In this document: one piece after another, positions 1 to 9,731 of the stretch
Position numbering within the stretch: position 1 is the first letter of the stretch
How the letters are laid out: each line of letters opens with the position of its first letter
The notes under the pieces: generated by a model
The model's input: only the letters and a program-made list of their open reading frames with translations
Told to the model about the DNA's origin: nothing
The model's database searches: none
Assembly (NCBI GenBank): GCA_016801885.1
Contig: CM028884.1
Location: 186,001-250,000, forward strand
Source: Toxotes chatareus
Lineage: Eukaryota > Chordata > Actinopteri > Toxotidae
Reading direction: 5' to 3'
Length of the DNA: 64,000 nt
Made by a program: the position numbers and the translations under genes

Positions 1-96
1 AGGGACATGTTTACATTTCCATGTCATCTGGTGTTCCACACATTCAGATTTACATAACTTACAGTTTAAATCATAAATAATGAGTAATGGGTGTTG

Positions 97-126
97 ATAT
101 ATATATATACATACACACACACACAT
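97..126. repeat. (AT)n/(AC)n microsatellite
   Basis: Alternating AT runs into an AC dinucleotide run. The rest of bases 1-390 is AT-rich unique-looking sequence in which I see no gene. Confidence 0.9.
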
Positions 127-396
127 TTGGAAGGAACTTCAAGTTTCTGTTGACAATACCTTTCTTAAAAACCAGTGTGAGTTCTATGAATTGTGGGATG
201 TATTTACTGCATGATCAGACTTTGCTTTCATTGATATGCACCATTTTCCTCAATTTACCTTTAGGTATACATTGATGTTTCCAGGACATTGCTGAATAAA
301 TATACAAAAGAAAAGAAGGACTTAGTTTTAGGGTTGAGAAGATTTGCAAGAGTCACAACTTCAGTGCAAAAGTTAAAAACAGTTTGCATTACCCAC

Positions 397-499
397 CTTA
401 GCTCTTTGGCTTTTGAGAGTTTGCATACGAAAATCCCAATAAATCTCATCTGTGTTCATATCTCTGACAAACTTCCACAGAAATGCTAGAAAGAAACAG
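397..499 (-). CDS. Candidate coding exon, protein not recognised
   Basis: Read on the minus strand, a pyrimidine-rich tract ends in CTCAG at 504-500, a second possible acceptor CTTTCTAG ends at 486, and a 5' splice site CTAAG|GTGGGT lies at 397/396. Only one frame is open across the interval. It reads about 30 codons including WKFVRDMNTDEIYWDF, a hydrophobic stretch followed by a charged, aromatic-rich stretch, and it ends in phase 0. I do not recognise the protein. The splice sites are good but the exon is short, so it could be chance. No partner exon was found in the window; any partner could lie to the left of base 1 on this strand. Confidence 0.27.
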
Positions 500-1085
500 C
501 TGAGTAAAGAAACAAGACTATAGATTTGTACATTGAGGAAAGAAGGATACACTGGTGACACTGACCCAGAAAAAAAAAGGCTAACGTGTATCTTGTTAGC
601 TCTCTCACTTCAGAGCACATTGTGCTACTTAGCAAAGAATGAGCTCAGCAGCTCAAGTTAGAAAAATGGTTTAGTGCTGATCAAACCAGACCCACCAACT
701 GACCTCCCCATTCATCTGGCAGAGCACCTGCTTTCCCACCATGACACAGAATGTATCACTATCCCAAAGATATTCCACACAAGTCTCTAACTTTATGTTG
801 AAAAGGGGCTTTAATAAGTTAAGATGTCCATCAGCTGATATGTTAGGTTTTATTAGGTTAGTTTTATTTGCCATTTGCACAGATACATTGCAGTACATGT
901 GCATTGGAATTCTTGTGCATCCCCCCTGACTCAAGCTTACTAAAAGGTTTAAGGAATACAATAAAATAAGAAAAAAGTAAAATAAAACAAGCAATAAAAT
1001 ATAGTAACCAAGAAATAAATAATACAAAAGAAGAGATGATGATGGTACACTTAAAATACTGAGAAGTTGTTAAGAAAAGTTAGAA
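500..1085. other. Non-coding stretch, no gene seen
   Basis: AT-rich sequence. An open frame of 118 codons on the minus strand (671-1027) is low-complexity Leu/Tyr/Phe at its start and has no recognisable domain. I treat it as chance. Confidence 0.5.
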
Positions 1086-1745
1086 AATTAGGTGCCTAAT
1101 ATAGGCACACTGTCACTTCCAGTATGTGATGGTTTCACATGGTGAATGTAAGGACATATTGCACATAGTGATAACAGATGTATATTTCACAGTGGTATTG
1201 CACATTATTTTAGACAGGGTTTATTGCACATTGACACATTGACTGGGTTATGATATGTAGTAGCTTCTTCCCTCCTTAATGTCCTGTGCCACTGTTCTGA
1301 CAGTGGCTGGGAAAAAGCTGTTGTGGAAGAAGGCTGTGTGGGCACTGATGCTCACCGGCCTGCAATGCCTCAGGTTGTAGCCTGAGTGCACCCACTGAAA
1401 CAAAGCACGAGCTGGATGATGTTTGTCTTTCAGGATGCTCTGTGCTTTGCGTCTGCAGCGCTTGGTGTAGATCGAGTCCATGGTTGGAAGGCTGCATCCA
1501 GTGACCCTCTCTTCAGCTTTTATGACTCGTTGAAGCGACTTCCTCTCAGCCAGCTTGGTATTGCCGTACCATACTGTGATGGCACTGGTGAGGATTCTTT
1601 CAGCAAGTCCTCTGTAGGCTTGGATGAGTGGCTGGCATCCAAGTCCGGCCGTCCTCAGCACTCTGATGAAGTGCTGGGCTTTTCTCACTACCAATGTGGT
1701 GTTTTTGGCCCAGCTGAGATCCTCAGAGATGAGCATGCCAAGGAA
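1086..1745 (-). mobile_element. L2-type LINE, 3' fragment (5'-truncated)
   Basis: The minus strand from about 1742 to 1248 translates to the C-terminal region that follows the reverse transcriptase in L2/Maui-like non-LTR retrotransposons: SEDLSWAKNT, then ILTSAITVWYGN, GCSLPTMDSIYTKR and, near the end, FFHNSFFPATVRTVAQD. The same order of motifs is seen in the longer copy at 54.98-57.9 kb. Behind it on the same strand, to about 1086, lies an AT-rich 3' UTR with repeated 'attgcaca' words. All endonuclease and most RT sequence is missing, so this is a dead 5'-truncated insertion. Confidence 0.8.
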
Positions 1746-1775
1746 AACATGATTAAAGTTATTATTTAAAACATT

Positions 1776-1820
1776 ATCATTATTATTATTATTATTGTTG
1801 TTGTTGTTGTTGTTATTATT
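1776..1820. repeat. (ATT)n/(TTG)n microsatellite
   Basis: Trinucleotide runs of ATT, then TTG, then ATT again, just beyond the 5' truncation point of the L2 fragment. Confidence 0.9.
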
Positions 1821-2996
1821 AATTGTACCTGTTTCTTTTCAGAGTAACCATTACTCTCTTAGGTCACAGGGTTACTTGGAATACTTAGCTGTAAAAACAT
1901 GTCCTGTGAGATATCTGGACCTTGATTGTAGTACTGATATTGTGTTGGTCAGCAAAGTACTCCTCCTACAACAAGGCCCCTCAACATTTCTGGCACTGGG
2001 AAGTCCAAACCAGTGATCTGATGAACCATAACATTTACCTTTGACTGTCTGCACTGACACTAGATGAAAGTTATACAAAGGTGGTGCAAAGTAGGAAGAC
2101 AAATGACTCTCTATGCACCAACAGGCAGGAAAGAGAGTGCACATCAAAACATCCAATATTAATCACTCTAGCAGAACACTCAGTACAGAGTGATTCACAA
2201 AGAAATGGGAGACATCCTGCAGGTTAAATACAGATGAAAGAGCAGGGGGAAGACCAAGAGGCTGGAGCACAACTGTCCACATTCCTCTATGCAAAGCCAT
2301 GGGAAATGAAATCCCTCTGGTGGAGTGTGTCCCGATCCACCCCCAAGCCTGTGAAATAGCATCACATCATAAGTGTGACAGGTGCAATGCAGACAATAGA
2401 AGCTCCTGAAACTGCTCTCTGTAGCTCACAAGCAAGCACAGGAATGGCAAAATGCAGTTGTGGCCGCATCACAGCAAGACCGCGAGCACACGGGGCACAG
2501 GACATGAGACAAGGAAAGAATTAGAAGTTATCTCTCTCACTTCAGACCAGCCAGGTTAGGGTGTAAAATAGCCTAGATGTCATCCATCCATTCATCCATT
2601 TTCTGCCACTTATCTGGGGTAAGGTCACGGTTGCAGAAGGTTGAACAGGGCAACTCGCCAGCAACATTTTCCAGCAATAGTCCAGAACTATTGGTCTAAA
2701 ACTGCCATATTCTGACTCGGTCTGCCCAGACTGCACAATGTTGGGTTGAGTGTTCCAGCACTTGTGATTTAGACTGTGTGAACAGATACAATTCTGCTAG
2801 CAGGGTGTTTTCACTGTCAGACTCCACTGGAAAGAGGGGAGACACCAGGAGGGGAGCCAGCAATGGAGGGAGCTGAGGAGCCTTTCCCTGCATTGTGCGT
2901 GACTTCCAAGCCATGGGAGTCCATAATGTCCAGCTGCTTCGTCTGTTATCTTTATCACTGTCCTCCTGGAGCACTGCAAAGGCATTTGCTTGTCTC
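1821..2996. other. Non-coding stretch with a dispersed TCCA-rich repeat
   Basis: No gene seen. At about 2578-2680 a (TCCA)n-like run is followed by TTTTCTGCCACTTATC, a dispersed non-coding repeat common in fish genomes. A related piece (TTCA run then CTATACTGCTTGATCC) is at about 5990-6040. The remaining sequence looks unique. Confidence 0.45.
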
Positions 2997-3095
2997 TGTA
3001 GCAGGATGAGGTGTTTCACCTTTCATCTCCCAGTGCGAGTTTGCACCATTTTGTTCACCTCGGTCCTCATTAGCCTATCGCCACATGAGAGCACT

Positions 3096-3103
3096 TTATA
3101 AAA
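3096..3103 (+). promoter_or_regulatory. TATA box of LTR-B
   Basis: TTATAAAA followed by GGGTGCTGTGGCC, about 100 bp from the LTR start. The same word sits at the same place in copy B2 (58744-58751) and inverted in B3. Transcription should start about 30 bp downstream, leaving a very short U3. Confidence 0.65.
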
Positions 3104-3307
3104 GGGTGCTGTGGCCATCTTGACTCTCTCTTGCTCCTGGCCCCGAGGCCCACTTCCTGGTTGCCCGCTGGTGCAGACACCGAACTGCAGGCTCTCCACC
3201 AACGTGCGTGGCTCGTGGGTTCATACCCAGTGCTGCAAATTAGCTGCAGGTTGCTGCTAGCCTCTACTGTTGCCGAGTGGACACGCGCTCGCTTCTCTCT
3301 TCCTCAG

Positions 3308-3423
3308 GTGATCACACATAGCCTGATCGGTATGTACGTCTCGGTGTGTCTGATGCAATTAACCTGCATGTGCCATTCATGTGTAGCCTGGTTAACTTCG
3401 TTTCCTTCTTGTTGTTAATACAG
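3308..3423 (+). other. Candidate 116-bp intron in LTR-B1, absent from copy B2
   Basis: The segment starts CAG|GTGATC and ends in a pyrimidine-rich tract, TTGTTGTTAATACAG|AGG, with a branch-point-like GTTAAC at 3391-3396. Copy B2 at 58644 reads TTTCTCAG directly followed by AGGACT at 58979/58980, so it lacks exactly this GT...AG interval while matching on both sides. This is what a reverse-transcribed spliced leader would look like. A 3-bp CAG lies at both ends, so a microhomology deletion remains possible. Confidence 0.5.
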
Positions 3424-4106
3424 AGGACTGTTTGCTGGTCCAGCACGGAGCAAGAAATACTGCTGCTTTGCCTTGCTTTGCCTTACCAGGGTGTTCCTGC
3501 CGCGCTTCTCTGCTGTGGTTTTGCTGGTCGCTCGGGCGCTCTGGTGTTGCTGCCGTCGGGCTGCGCAGGTGGACAATGCAATCACCCCTAACTATGTGGG
3601 TTTTGAATGAGCAGTTTAGTTTGGCTTGGCCTGGACTTTTAAAAGCAACTGTGGGGTTCCTTTTTATTTAATGGCCCCATTCTTGTTGTTGCATTTAGTT
3701 AGAATGGGCTTCGGGTTATTCTTTTGATTATTTTGTTTTCTTTATAGCTTCGTTTCTAGTAGATTAGGCTATTTGGTTTATTAAATATTCTGTTTAACCA
3801 GTGTCTGTGCTGATTTATTTATTGTTTTTTTCTTTTTCATTCTTTTCTTGTTTAATTTTTTTTACATTCAGTTATTCAATTAGCCCTGGTATTCAGTTGG
3901 ATTTTGTTTTGTTTCCTGACTGTTTGTTTCTTTTGCCTGACAACAATTTTATGTTTTGTTATGTTAGTTATTGATATTCTTAGTGCTTTGGTTCATTTGT
4001 AAGCATTGGTTTATTGTTTTCTTTTGTTAGTATTTGTATATTGGTTATTTGTTTTCCTGTTTTGGGTGTGACACCGCTAATTTTATTTCCTTGTCCCCTT
4101 TTTCAG
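3330..4106 (+). other. Candidate longer leader intron in LTR-B1
   Basis: Donor-like GCCTGATCG|GTATGT at 3330 matches GCCTGTTCG|GTAAGT in LTR-A (45369). The acceptor-like TTGTCCCCTTTTTCAG ends at 4106 and is followed by a GCTGAG word also found after the LTR-A acceptor (46099). The interval is 777 bp, against 731 and 754 bp in the LTR-A copies. I infer an alternative leader intron; no RNA evidence is available here. Confidence 0.4.
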
Positions 4107-4384
4107 TGGCTGAGAGCCGAAGGTGGTGGCGGTTGTGGTGCCGGGTGGTGGTTTCCCCCTCCTTTTTGTGTCCTGCGCTTCCCCTGGTCCTGGGTTGCTT
4201 TGACTACGTGTGCGTGTGGTTGTCACGTGTGGCTGGGGTGACATTTTTTAAATATTATTTGGGATCCCTTGCACCCCTCCTTGAGCTGGCCCCCCAGTAA
4301 GCCTCAGCCCTGATAAGGTCCCCCCTTCTTCCTCACATCCCCTGTGTATGAATGGTGTTTTATAGTGTTTTAATACAATTTTTA

Positions 4385-4390
4385 AATAAA
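4385..4390 (+). terminator. Poly(A) signal of LTR-B1
   Basis: AATAAA about 1.29 kb after the TATA box, followed by a G/T-rich stretch. The TATA-to-poly(A) distance implies an R region over 1 kb, long for an LTR. Confidence 0.6.
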
Positions 4391-4481
4391 GTATGTTGAT
4401 TATTGCTTTGGAATTACGTCTCTGCCCGTTGTAAAACGAACCTGGGTGCCTTGGATTTGGTACAGTTGGCTATAACTATTT

Positions 4482-4502
4482 CCTTGGGCGAAATTCCCAA
4501 GG
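4482..4502 (+). promoter_or_regulatory. Conserved hairpin near the 3' end of LTR-B1
   Basis: Arms CCTTGGG and CCCAAGG enclose a 7-base CGAAATT loop. The equivalent place in LTR-A has arms CCTGGGG and CCCCAGG around TGAAATT. The two changed positions are paired with each other, so the stem is kept. It is followed by a conserved GGTG(C/G)CGTTGT word in both families. Confidence 0.55.
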
Positions 4503-4623
4503 TGCCGTTGTCTGGCTTCGTAGGTTGCTCTTAGTTGGGTGTTGTAGTGATCTACACCATCCGCTATCTCCTACCACCCCCCATCCCATCATCATATATC
4601 TCATCTCTCGCTCGCCACATCTC

Positions 4624-6054
4624 CATGGATCTTCCATGTGTAACTGGAGAGATTCAGGTGTGATACATCTATGAAGGTTTACTCTCTTCACATAATGAAT
4701 GTTGTATGGTCAGAGGAACTTTAATCAGATTATATTGCAGTAAATCTCTATGGTTGTTTTACTTTACAATATTAACTGAACATTATCCATCTTTTGCTAA
4801 CAAGTGGGGTGTGAAGATTCTTAGAATACCATCTGTACAGATGTGAAGCCCTGACAATTTAAATATCTAACAGATTTACAAGCATTTCTGTCTCCTTGTG
4901 TATTTTGACTCTTGATTCGTGTTTTTATTTATGTATTTTAGAAGGATGGGTCCAGCAGACTGATATGATGGCTGCCTTATCACTTTCTAAGATAATGTGG
5001 TAACATGGTGGTTAAACCTTGAGCTGTCATGATGTCACAAATCGCTTATGTAGCATTTTAACAATCATACAGATGAACAACATGAAAACAGCAGTAACTA
5101 GAGAGTGAGTACAAGGTGAGTTGATTCGTCTGACTCTTATGACATTTATTAAATCAGGATCGGGTCTAACAGGATGTGAGTGTTTCTGTGACTTCTTTTT
5201 GATACCGTGTCACTGCCTCCTGCTTTTGCCACCTGCTCTCGACCATTTTCCAGGTGAAGTGTAGTTGAACAAGCCTAATCACAGGCTGTGTTCCTGTGGT
5301 GCTTTTAAAGGCATGAGATTACAGCAGCCATTGCTGCAGCCCTCCTCGACTCTGCTGTGCATAACACATTCCTCCCATAAATAATTGAGTCATTCAGCTC
5401 CAGCCCCTTTTCCAGTTTGGGTTCGGCTGCACCAGGTTTGCACCACTACTGATGGTTAAGAAATCTGCAAAAATGATTTGGTCACACCCACATGTGAGCA
5501 AACCATGAGCTTCCAGCTGTGTCTGCTCCCTGTTTTGGGAAAACAGAGCCCACTGAAGGTGGTGCTCAGCTGCAGGGCTGCTCAGCACTGGTGTGTCAGA
5601 GAACCTCATCAGCATGTACCTCACTGGGAGAAGGTGTGGCTGAAGGCTTCCCAGTGTACACTGGGGCAGAGGGGTGATTATTGTTATCATCATTTTATGA
5701 TGTCACAGGTGTCATTGTGATCTGCACTGTGTTGTGAAGTGTTTCCACTATTTATGTTCCACAGTGTTGTAGAATTAATTAATACACGTGACTCTTTACA
5801 CTGCAAATGATTTTGTGTATACAAACATCCTTTACAGACATGATGCAACATTTGATGAATTTTGTTCCACAGTAAGAGAAAAGAGAAAACATCTCTTGCT
5901 CCTGTCTGGAAATCTTAATTTGACAACATGTACTTGTGATAGTTGTACTATGACAAAATGTGACGCCATGAAGTCATATTGTACTATTTCATTCATTCAT
6001 TCATTGTCTATACTGCTTGATCCATCAGGGTTGTGGGATAGCTGACGGTAAGGC
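4624..6054. other. Non-coding stretch, no gene seen
   Basis: Unique-looking sequence without convincing splice-bounded frames. Short open frames at 5394-5720 on both strands have no recognisable domain. A degenerate TTCA tandem lies at 5991-6005. Confidence 0.45.
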
Positions 6055-6210
6055 TACGGTAACTAACTATGACCGCTGTTTACACCTGTGCTGAGCAGAA
6101 AAGCTTCTCAGACTGAACAACATGTCCAACCTTGAGGTGGATGGACTTCAACAAGGACCAATGTCAGATTCCAGTCCTGTCAGCCAAGAACAGATGAGCT
6201 GAGCAAAGGT
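6055..6210 (+). mobile_element. Tc1-like transposase fragment, plus strand
   Basis: The stretch containing AGCAGAAAAGCTTCTCAG, then AACATGTCCAACCTTGAGG and CCTGTCAGCCAAGAACAG matches the middle of a common fish Tc1/mariner-type transposase gene in nucleotide form. It is heavily mutated, with no open frame, and neither terminal inverted repeat is visible. Confidence 0.6.
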
Positions 6211-6366
6211 AAGTCACCTTTAACATGATTATTAATACAAAACAGTTAGCACAGATGGACCCATCTGATCCAAACAAATGTATTTTGGTTTCATCTGACC
6301 AAAGACTGCTACCAACATTTATCAGGCTTCTTTCCATTTCAGTTTCCACAGATGATCCTTGTACCA
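6211..6366 (-). mobile_element. Tc1-like transposase fragment, minus strand
   Basis: The minus strand around 6260-6310 reads LWSDETKIHLFGSDG, close to the conserved block around the second catalytic Asp of Tc1 transposases. It lies head-on to the plus-strand fragment just before it, so two different Tc1 insertions, or one rearranged one, are joined here. The D of SDE is preserved but the rest is lost. Confidence 0.65.
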
Positions 6367-6392
6367 AGTCAGAAGCGCTTACCCATCAGCCT

Positions 6393-6426
6393 CTGGCCAT
6401 CTCAGCCTCTGGCCATCTCACTGACC
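6393..6426 (+). repeat. 17-bp tandem duplication
   Basis: CAGCCTCTGGCCATCTC occurs twice back to back, next to the Tc1 fragment. From 6427 to 7164 I see no gene. Confidence 0.7.
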
Positions 6427-7164
6427 AGCTCTTAAATCTAACAAGACTGTTGCCATTGATTTTAATGGTACCTGTAGCTATCCTCAGGAGATGATCAGTC
6501 ACTTTGCAGAATGTTGAAAAATATATTTTGTCTGAATAATACATTCCTCATGGCTCTGGTTCAGGCCATTAGCGTAATTAGAAAGTCAGCTTGCATTAAA
6601 TTGATATGGATGTGTTGCCTGGGGATGAAGGAGGAAAGTACTTGTGTGTATTTGAGTTGTCTGGTGAATGAGAGTCAGGATGAAATTTGTAGTCAAATCC
6701 AGGAACCAGACGGGTCATTAATCATGACAAAACAACAGCACTAGCTCGTTCATGTAGCTGACTGGCAGAAGTTGTTTAATGTATTGTAAAGTCAGAGTCA
6801 AAGTCAGAGTCTACATACGCTCTCAATGAATCCGTCAACACATGATCAAACATTCACTACTGGCACAGCTGTAGTTTCTGGAAGTACTAATATAAGAAAA
6901 TACTTTGTATTAAAATTTTAATATGGTTCAACATAGTGTGATTTCTCTGCTAACCGGTTAACAAGGATTAATGTCGCTCAGTATATCTACAGCCATAGCT
7001 TCATCTTCACACATCTACATAAACCTGTCAGATGAATTTAATGATGAATGAGAAAAGCAAAAGAAAATATTTGTCTCAATAAATTAAAAAAAAAAAATGT
7101 CTGGACTATTACTGCTGTGACCGCTTTGAGTTCTAATACACAATAAACAGATTGCGTCGTTCCC

Positions 7165-8045
7165 AGAATGCAGGTTTGCTTATGGTTCCCAAAATCTCTA
7201 AAAGTAGAATGGGAGGCCGAGCCTTTAGCTATCAGGCCCCTCTCCTATGGAACCAACTGCCAGTTTGGGTTCGGGAAGCAGGCACCCTCTCTAATTTTAA
7301 AATTAAGCTTAAAACCTTTTAGTTTGACAAAGCTTATAATTAGTTGTAGTTACAGTCCTAGTTATTATGACTAAACTTATAGTGTCTCTATAGACATAGG
7401 CCTAGGCTGCTGGGGGACATCCCATGATCTACTGCGCACTTCTTCTTCTCTCTCTTTCTCTCTTCAGACCCACTCTCAAATTTATTAGCCTTTATTACAT
7501 GTCATTAACTCTGTGTCCTCTCTGTCCCGTAGTCCTGTGTTTGTTTCTCTCTGGTCTCTCTTTCTCTGTTCCTTTCTGCAGGTATCTCTGGCTGCGGAGC
7601 TGCATGTTCTCTGTCTGTGTTCCTGGCTTCACCGACCTGCTGCTGTTTATTGTCTACAATGATCCATTTCTAACACATTACTATGCTTAATGTTCCACCC
7701 TGCTAAAGGTATATTTTGGATTAATATTCTATGCAGACTGTAATGTAAATAATTACCCACTAACATTGTCCATTGTTTGTATTATGCTGCATGTCCTTCT
7801 CCCCCTCTCCTCCATTCCTAGCTGTCCTATCTTCCTCCTTTTCCTCCTTTCACCCAGCCCGGCCATCAGCAGGAGGGTCCCCCATCTGAGCCAGGTTCTG
7901 CTCAAGGTTTCTTCCTGTTAAAGGGAGGTTTTTCTTGCCACTGTCGCCTTAAGTGCTCTGGGGTCAGGCTCTGGGTCTCTGTAAAGTGCTTTGAGACAAT
8001 TTTGATTGTGGAAGGCGCTATATAAATAAAATTGAATTGAATTAA
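7165..8045 (+). mobile_element. LINE 3' end (jockey-group), with TTGAA tail
   Basis: The plus strand at about 7200-7350 encodes the last part of a LINE ORF2: SYQAPLLWNQLPVWVREAG then FKIKLKTFLFDKAYN, the 'LWN-LP' C-terminal block of jockey-superclade elements. A long 3' UTR follows, with the sequence TCAAGGTTTCTTCCTGTTAA at 7901 and a tail GGCGCTATATAAATAAAATT then TGAATTGAATT ending at 8045. A copy of the same family in opposite orientation is at 62.6-63.4 kb, and a tail alone at 53530-53612. The clade (RTE, Nimb or CR1-like) cannot be fixed by eye. Confidence 0.7.
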
Positions 8046-8938
8046 TACTAGCTTACTGATTCTATCTGCTCAGAGCTTCTTCAACAATAATCCTTCACTG
8101 TGTTCATCCTCTGTAATTACCTTTTGATTGATGGAGTTGACCCTTTATCACGGTGGACTCATGATGCCTTCACACACACAAGTGACTGACAGGAATATAG
8201 CGGTACTGTTTGTAACTTGATCTGATTGGTATCAGCCCTCACTGTTTATTCTCTTTACATTGTACTGGATTAATTTACTGTTAATGCTAACACAACATTT
8301 TCCACTGCTGTTGCTTCACATTAACACACTTCAGCTGAACCACAGGCTGGATTCATTGTGAAGCAACCACAGGAAATCATCAAAAATGCACTTACACAAC
8401 AAGACAAGAGTCATTTTCTGCATATGTTTCATCAGCAGATGATTTGTAATGATGTCAGGCACTTTCTGCTTCCTGTCAGAGTGAGGAGCAGCCACAGTGA
8501 GATGTTAGATGATGAGCTGCAGGCGACAACCTGCTCACCTCCAATTCCTCAGCAATATAACTCCTTTCACTGAGTCCTGCTGTTGTGTAGAAAATTCCTG
8601 ACTGTGTGTGAAGAATATTATCAGATGGAGGTTTTGTCTATTATTCACTGACTTTTTGATAACAACATGTTGAGTTTGTTAGAACATGCAATCAAAGCTC
8701 TAAAATATAGAAGCTCATAGCATTTTCTGGGTGTCTAATCTCATGTATCATCTGTTATCTACTATCATTATCTGCATCTTTATGATCTAATATGGATTCA
8801 TTTACAGTCCAACAGTTTCTGTTTTCAGCTGAACTTTCAAAAGCTCATTTCTCTGTTCCTGTTGAATCCTGTGGGTCCACTTTCCTTCACCCCTTCTTCT
8901 TATTCTCTCTGTCTCTATCTCACTGTTTTATTGCACAG
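8046..8938. other. Non-coding stretch leading to a candidate exon
   Basis: No gene or recognised repeat seen. The last 70 bases are strongly pyrimidine-rich and end in TTGCACAG, a good 3' splice site for the exon at 8939. Confidence 0.45.
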
Positions 8939-9000
8939 ATCCCCTTCTATGCTACTATGCATGTAAATGGAAGTTTACCAGCCGGCAATAGGTTCTTTGG
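8939..9000 (+). CDS. Candidate host coding exon, protein not recognised
   Basis: A long polypyrimidine tract (about 8893-8932) ends in GCACAG|ATCCCC, and the exon ends TTCTTTGG|GTAAGT, a near-consensus 5' splice site. Of three frames only one is open; it reads 20 codons containing FYATMHVNG and LPAGNRFF and leaves two bases (phase 0 in, phase 2 out). No transposon family explains the segment. It therefore looks like a short internal exon of a plus-strand host gene whose other exons are outside the window or not recognised. I could not name the protein. Confidence 0.45.
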
Positions 9001-9239
9001 GTAAGTAGATTATTATTAGGGGTGCAGGCCAGTTGATGGAAAGGGATGACATTGATCTGAGGGCAGGGGGGAGAAAGCAAATGGAACCAATCTTGTTTTC
9101 TTCAGTGCTGTTTCATCACGTGTCTTTTGGTGAGATAATAATAGTCCACAAACACTTTGTTCATGTGAGAAGCCAAAAAATTAGAATGAAATTCTGTGTT
9201 CATTTAGAAGAAAGAATAGTTCAATAATCATCTACACAC

Positions 9240-9640
9240 ATCTGCCCAGACACTGTTGATAGATAGATAGATAGATAGATGGATAGACTTTATTAATCCC
9301 CCTGGGGAAATTAGCTTGTCATAGCAGCACATACATACATTACACACGGAACAATACAATTATAAGTAGACATATTAAGAAACCAGATAAAGTTCAGGAC
9401 ACAGTTCTGGAGGCTACATGTGAATTATACAGTCCGATGGCCTCAGGCAGAAAGGACTTGCTGTAGCGCTCCTTTAAACAGCTGGGCTGCAGCAGACTGT
9501 TGCTGTGGCTGCTCCTCAGTCTGACCAAGGTGCTGTAAAGGACGTTGATGTTAGGACGTTTTAGCAGTGTTAGCAGGGTGTCTCTAGGGATGGAAATATG
9601 TGCTCTGTGTCCATTTATTAGGTACAACTGTACAGTCTAA
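9240..9640 (-). mobile_element. Rex1/L2-type LINE 3' fragment
   Basis: The minus strand from 9627 to 9400 reads the C-terminus of a LINE ORF2 (LVRLRSSHSNSLLQPS, KERYSKSFLPEAIGLYNS), followed by a short 3' UTR ending AATTTCCCCAGGGGG and ATTAATAAAGT, then a (TATC)n tail. The 3' end word is shared with other LINE tails in this window (13.2, 29.4, 34.3 and 36.7 kb). It is 5'-truncated at about 9640. Confidence 0.75.
9258..9287. repeat. (GATA)n microsatellite at LINE tail
   Basis: Six to seven GATA units directly at the 3' end of the minus-strand LINE, consistent with a tandem-repeat tail of the insertion. Confidence 0.9.
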
Positions 9641-9649
9641 TAGTACAGT

Positions 9650-9731
9650 CTAACTGATTAAACCGTTTCTTACACCACTGAACTCTGACTCTGCGCCTGT
9701 GTCCTCTCCACTACTTACCGCAGCCTTGACA
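9650..9731 (+). mobile_element. LTR 3'-end fragment, same family as 30574-31066
   Basis: CTGATTAAACCGT, then GACTCTGCGCCTGTGTC and a TTGACA end closely match the 3' end of the solo LTR at 30574-31066 (read on its minus strand). Only about 80 bp remain, directly abutting the LINE fragment. Confidence 0.65.

Larger units (their letters stand above)
2997..4619 (+). mobile_element. Solo LTR, Gypsy-type family B (copy B1)
   Basis: Begins TGTAGCAGGATGAG and ends CTCGCCACA, so it has the TG...CA ends of an LTR. It is flanked by a 4-bp direct duplication TCTC (2993-2996 and 4620-4623), as expected of Ty3/Gypsy integration. Near-identical sequence recurs at 58644-59876 and, inverted and partial, at 46530-46762. 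Inside are TATAAAA at 3097-3103, a poly(A) signal at 4385-4390, splice-site-like sequences (see separate entries) and a conserved hairpin at 4482-4502. No internal domain remains, so this is the product of LTR-LTR recombination. Assignment to Gypsy rests on the TSD length and on similarity to the LTR joined to the pol remnant at 41-46 kb. Confidence 0.85.

Noticed and set aside
671..1027. 118-codon minus-strand ORF
   Set aside because: AT-rich Leu/Tyr/Phe start, no domain and no splice or promoter context.
6180..6213. GAGCAAAG|GTAAGT as a host donor
   Set aside because: Lies within a Tc1-like fragment with no open upstream frame.
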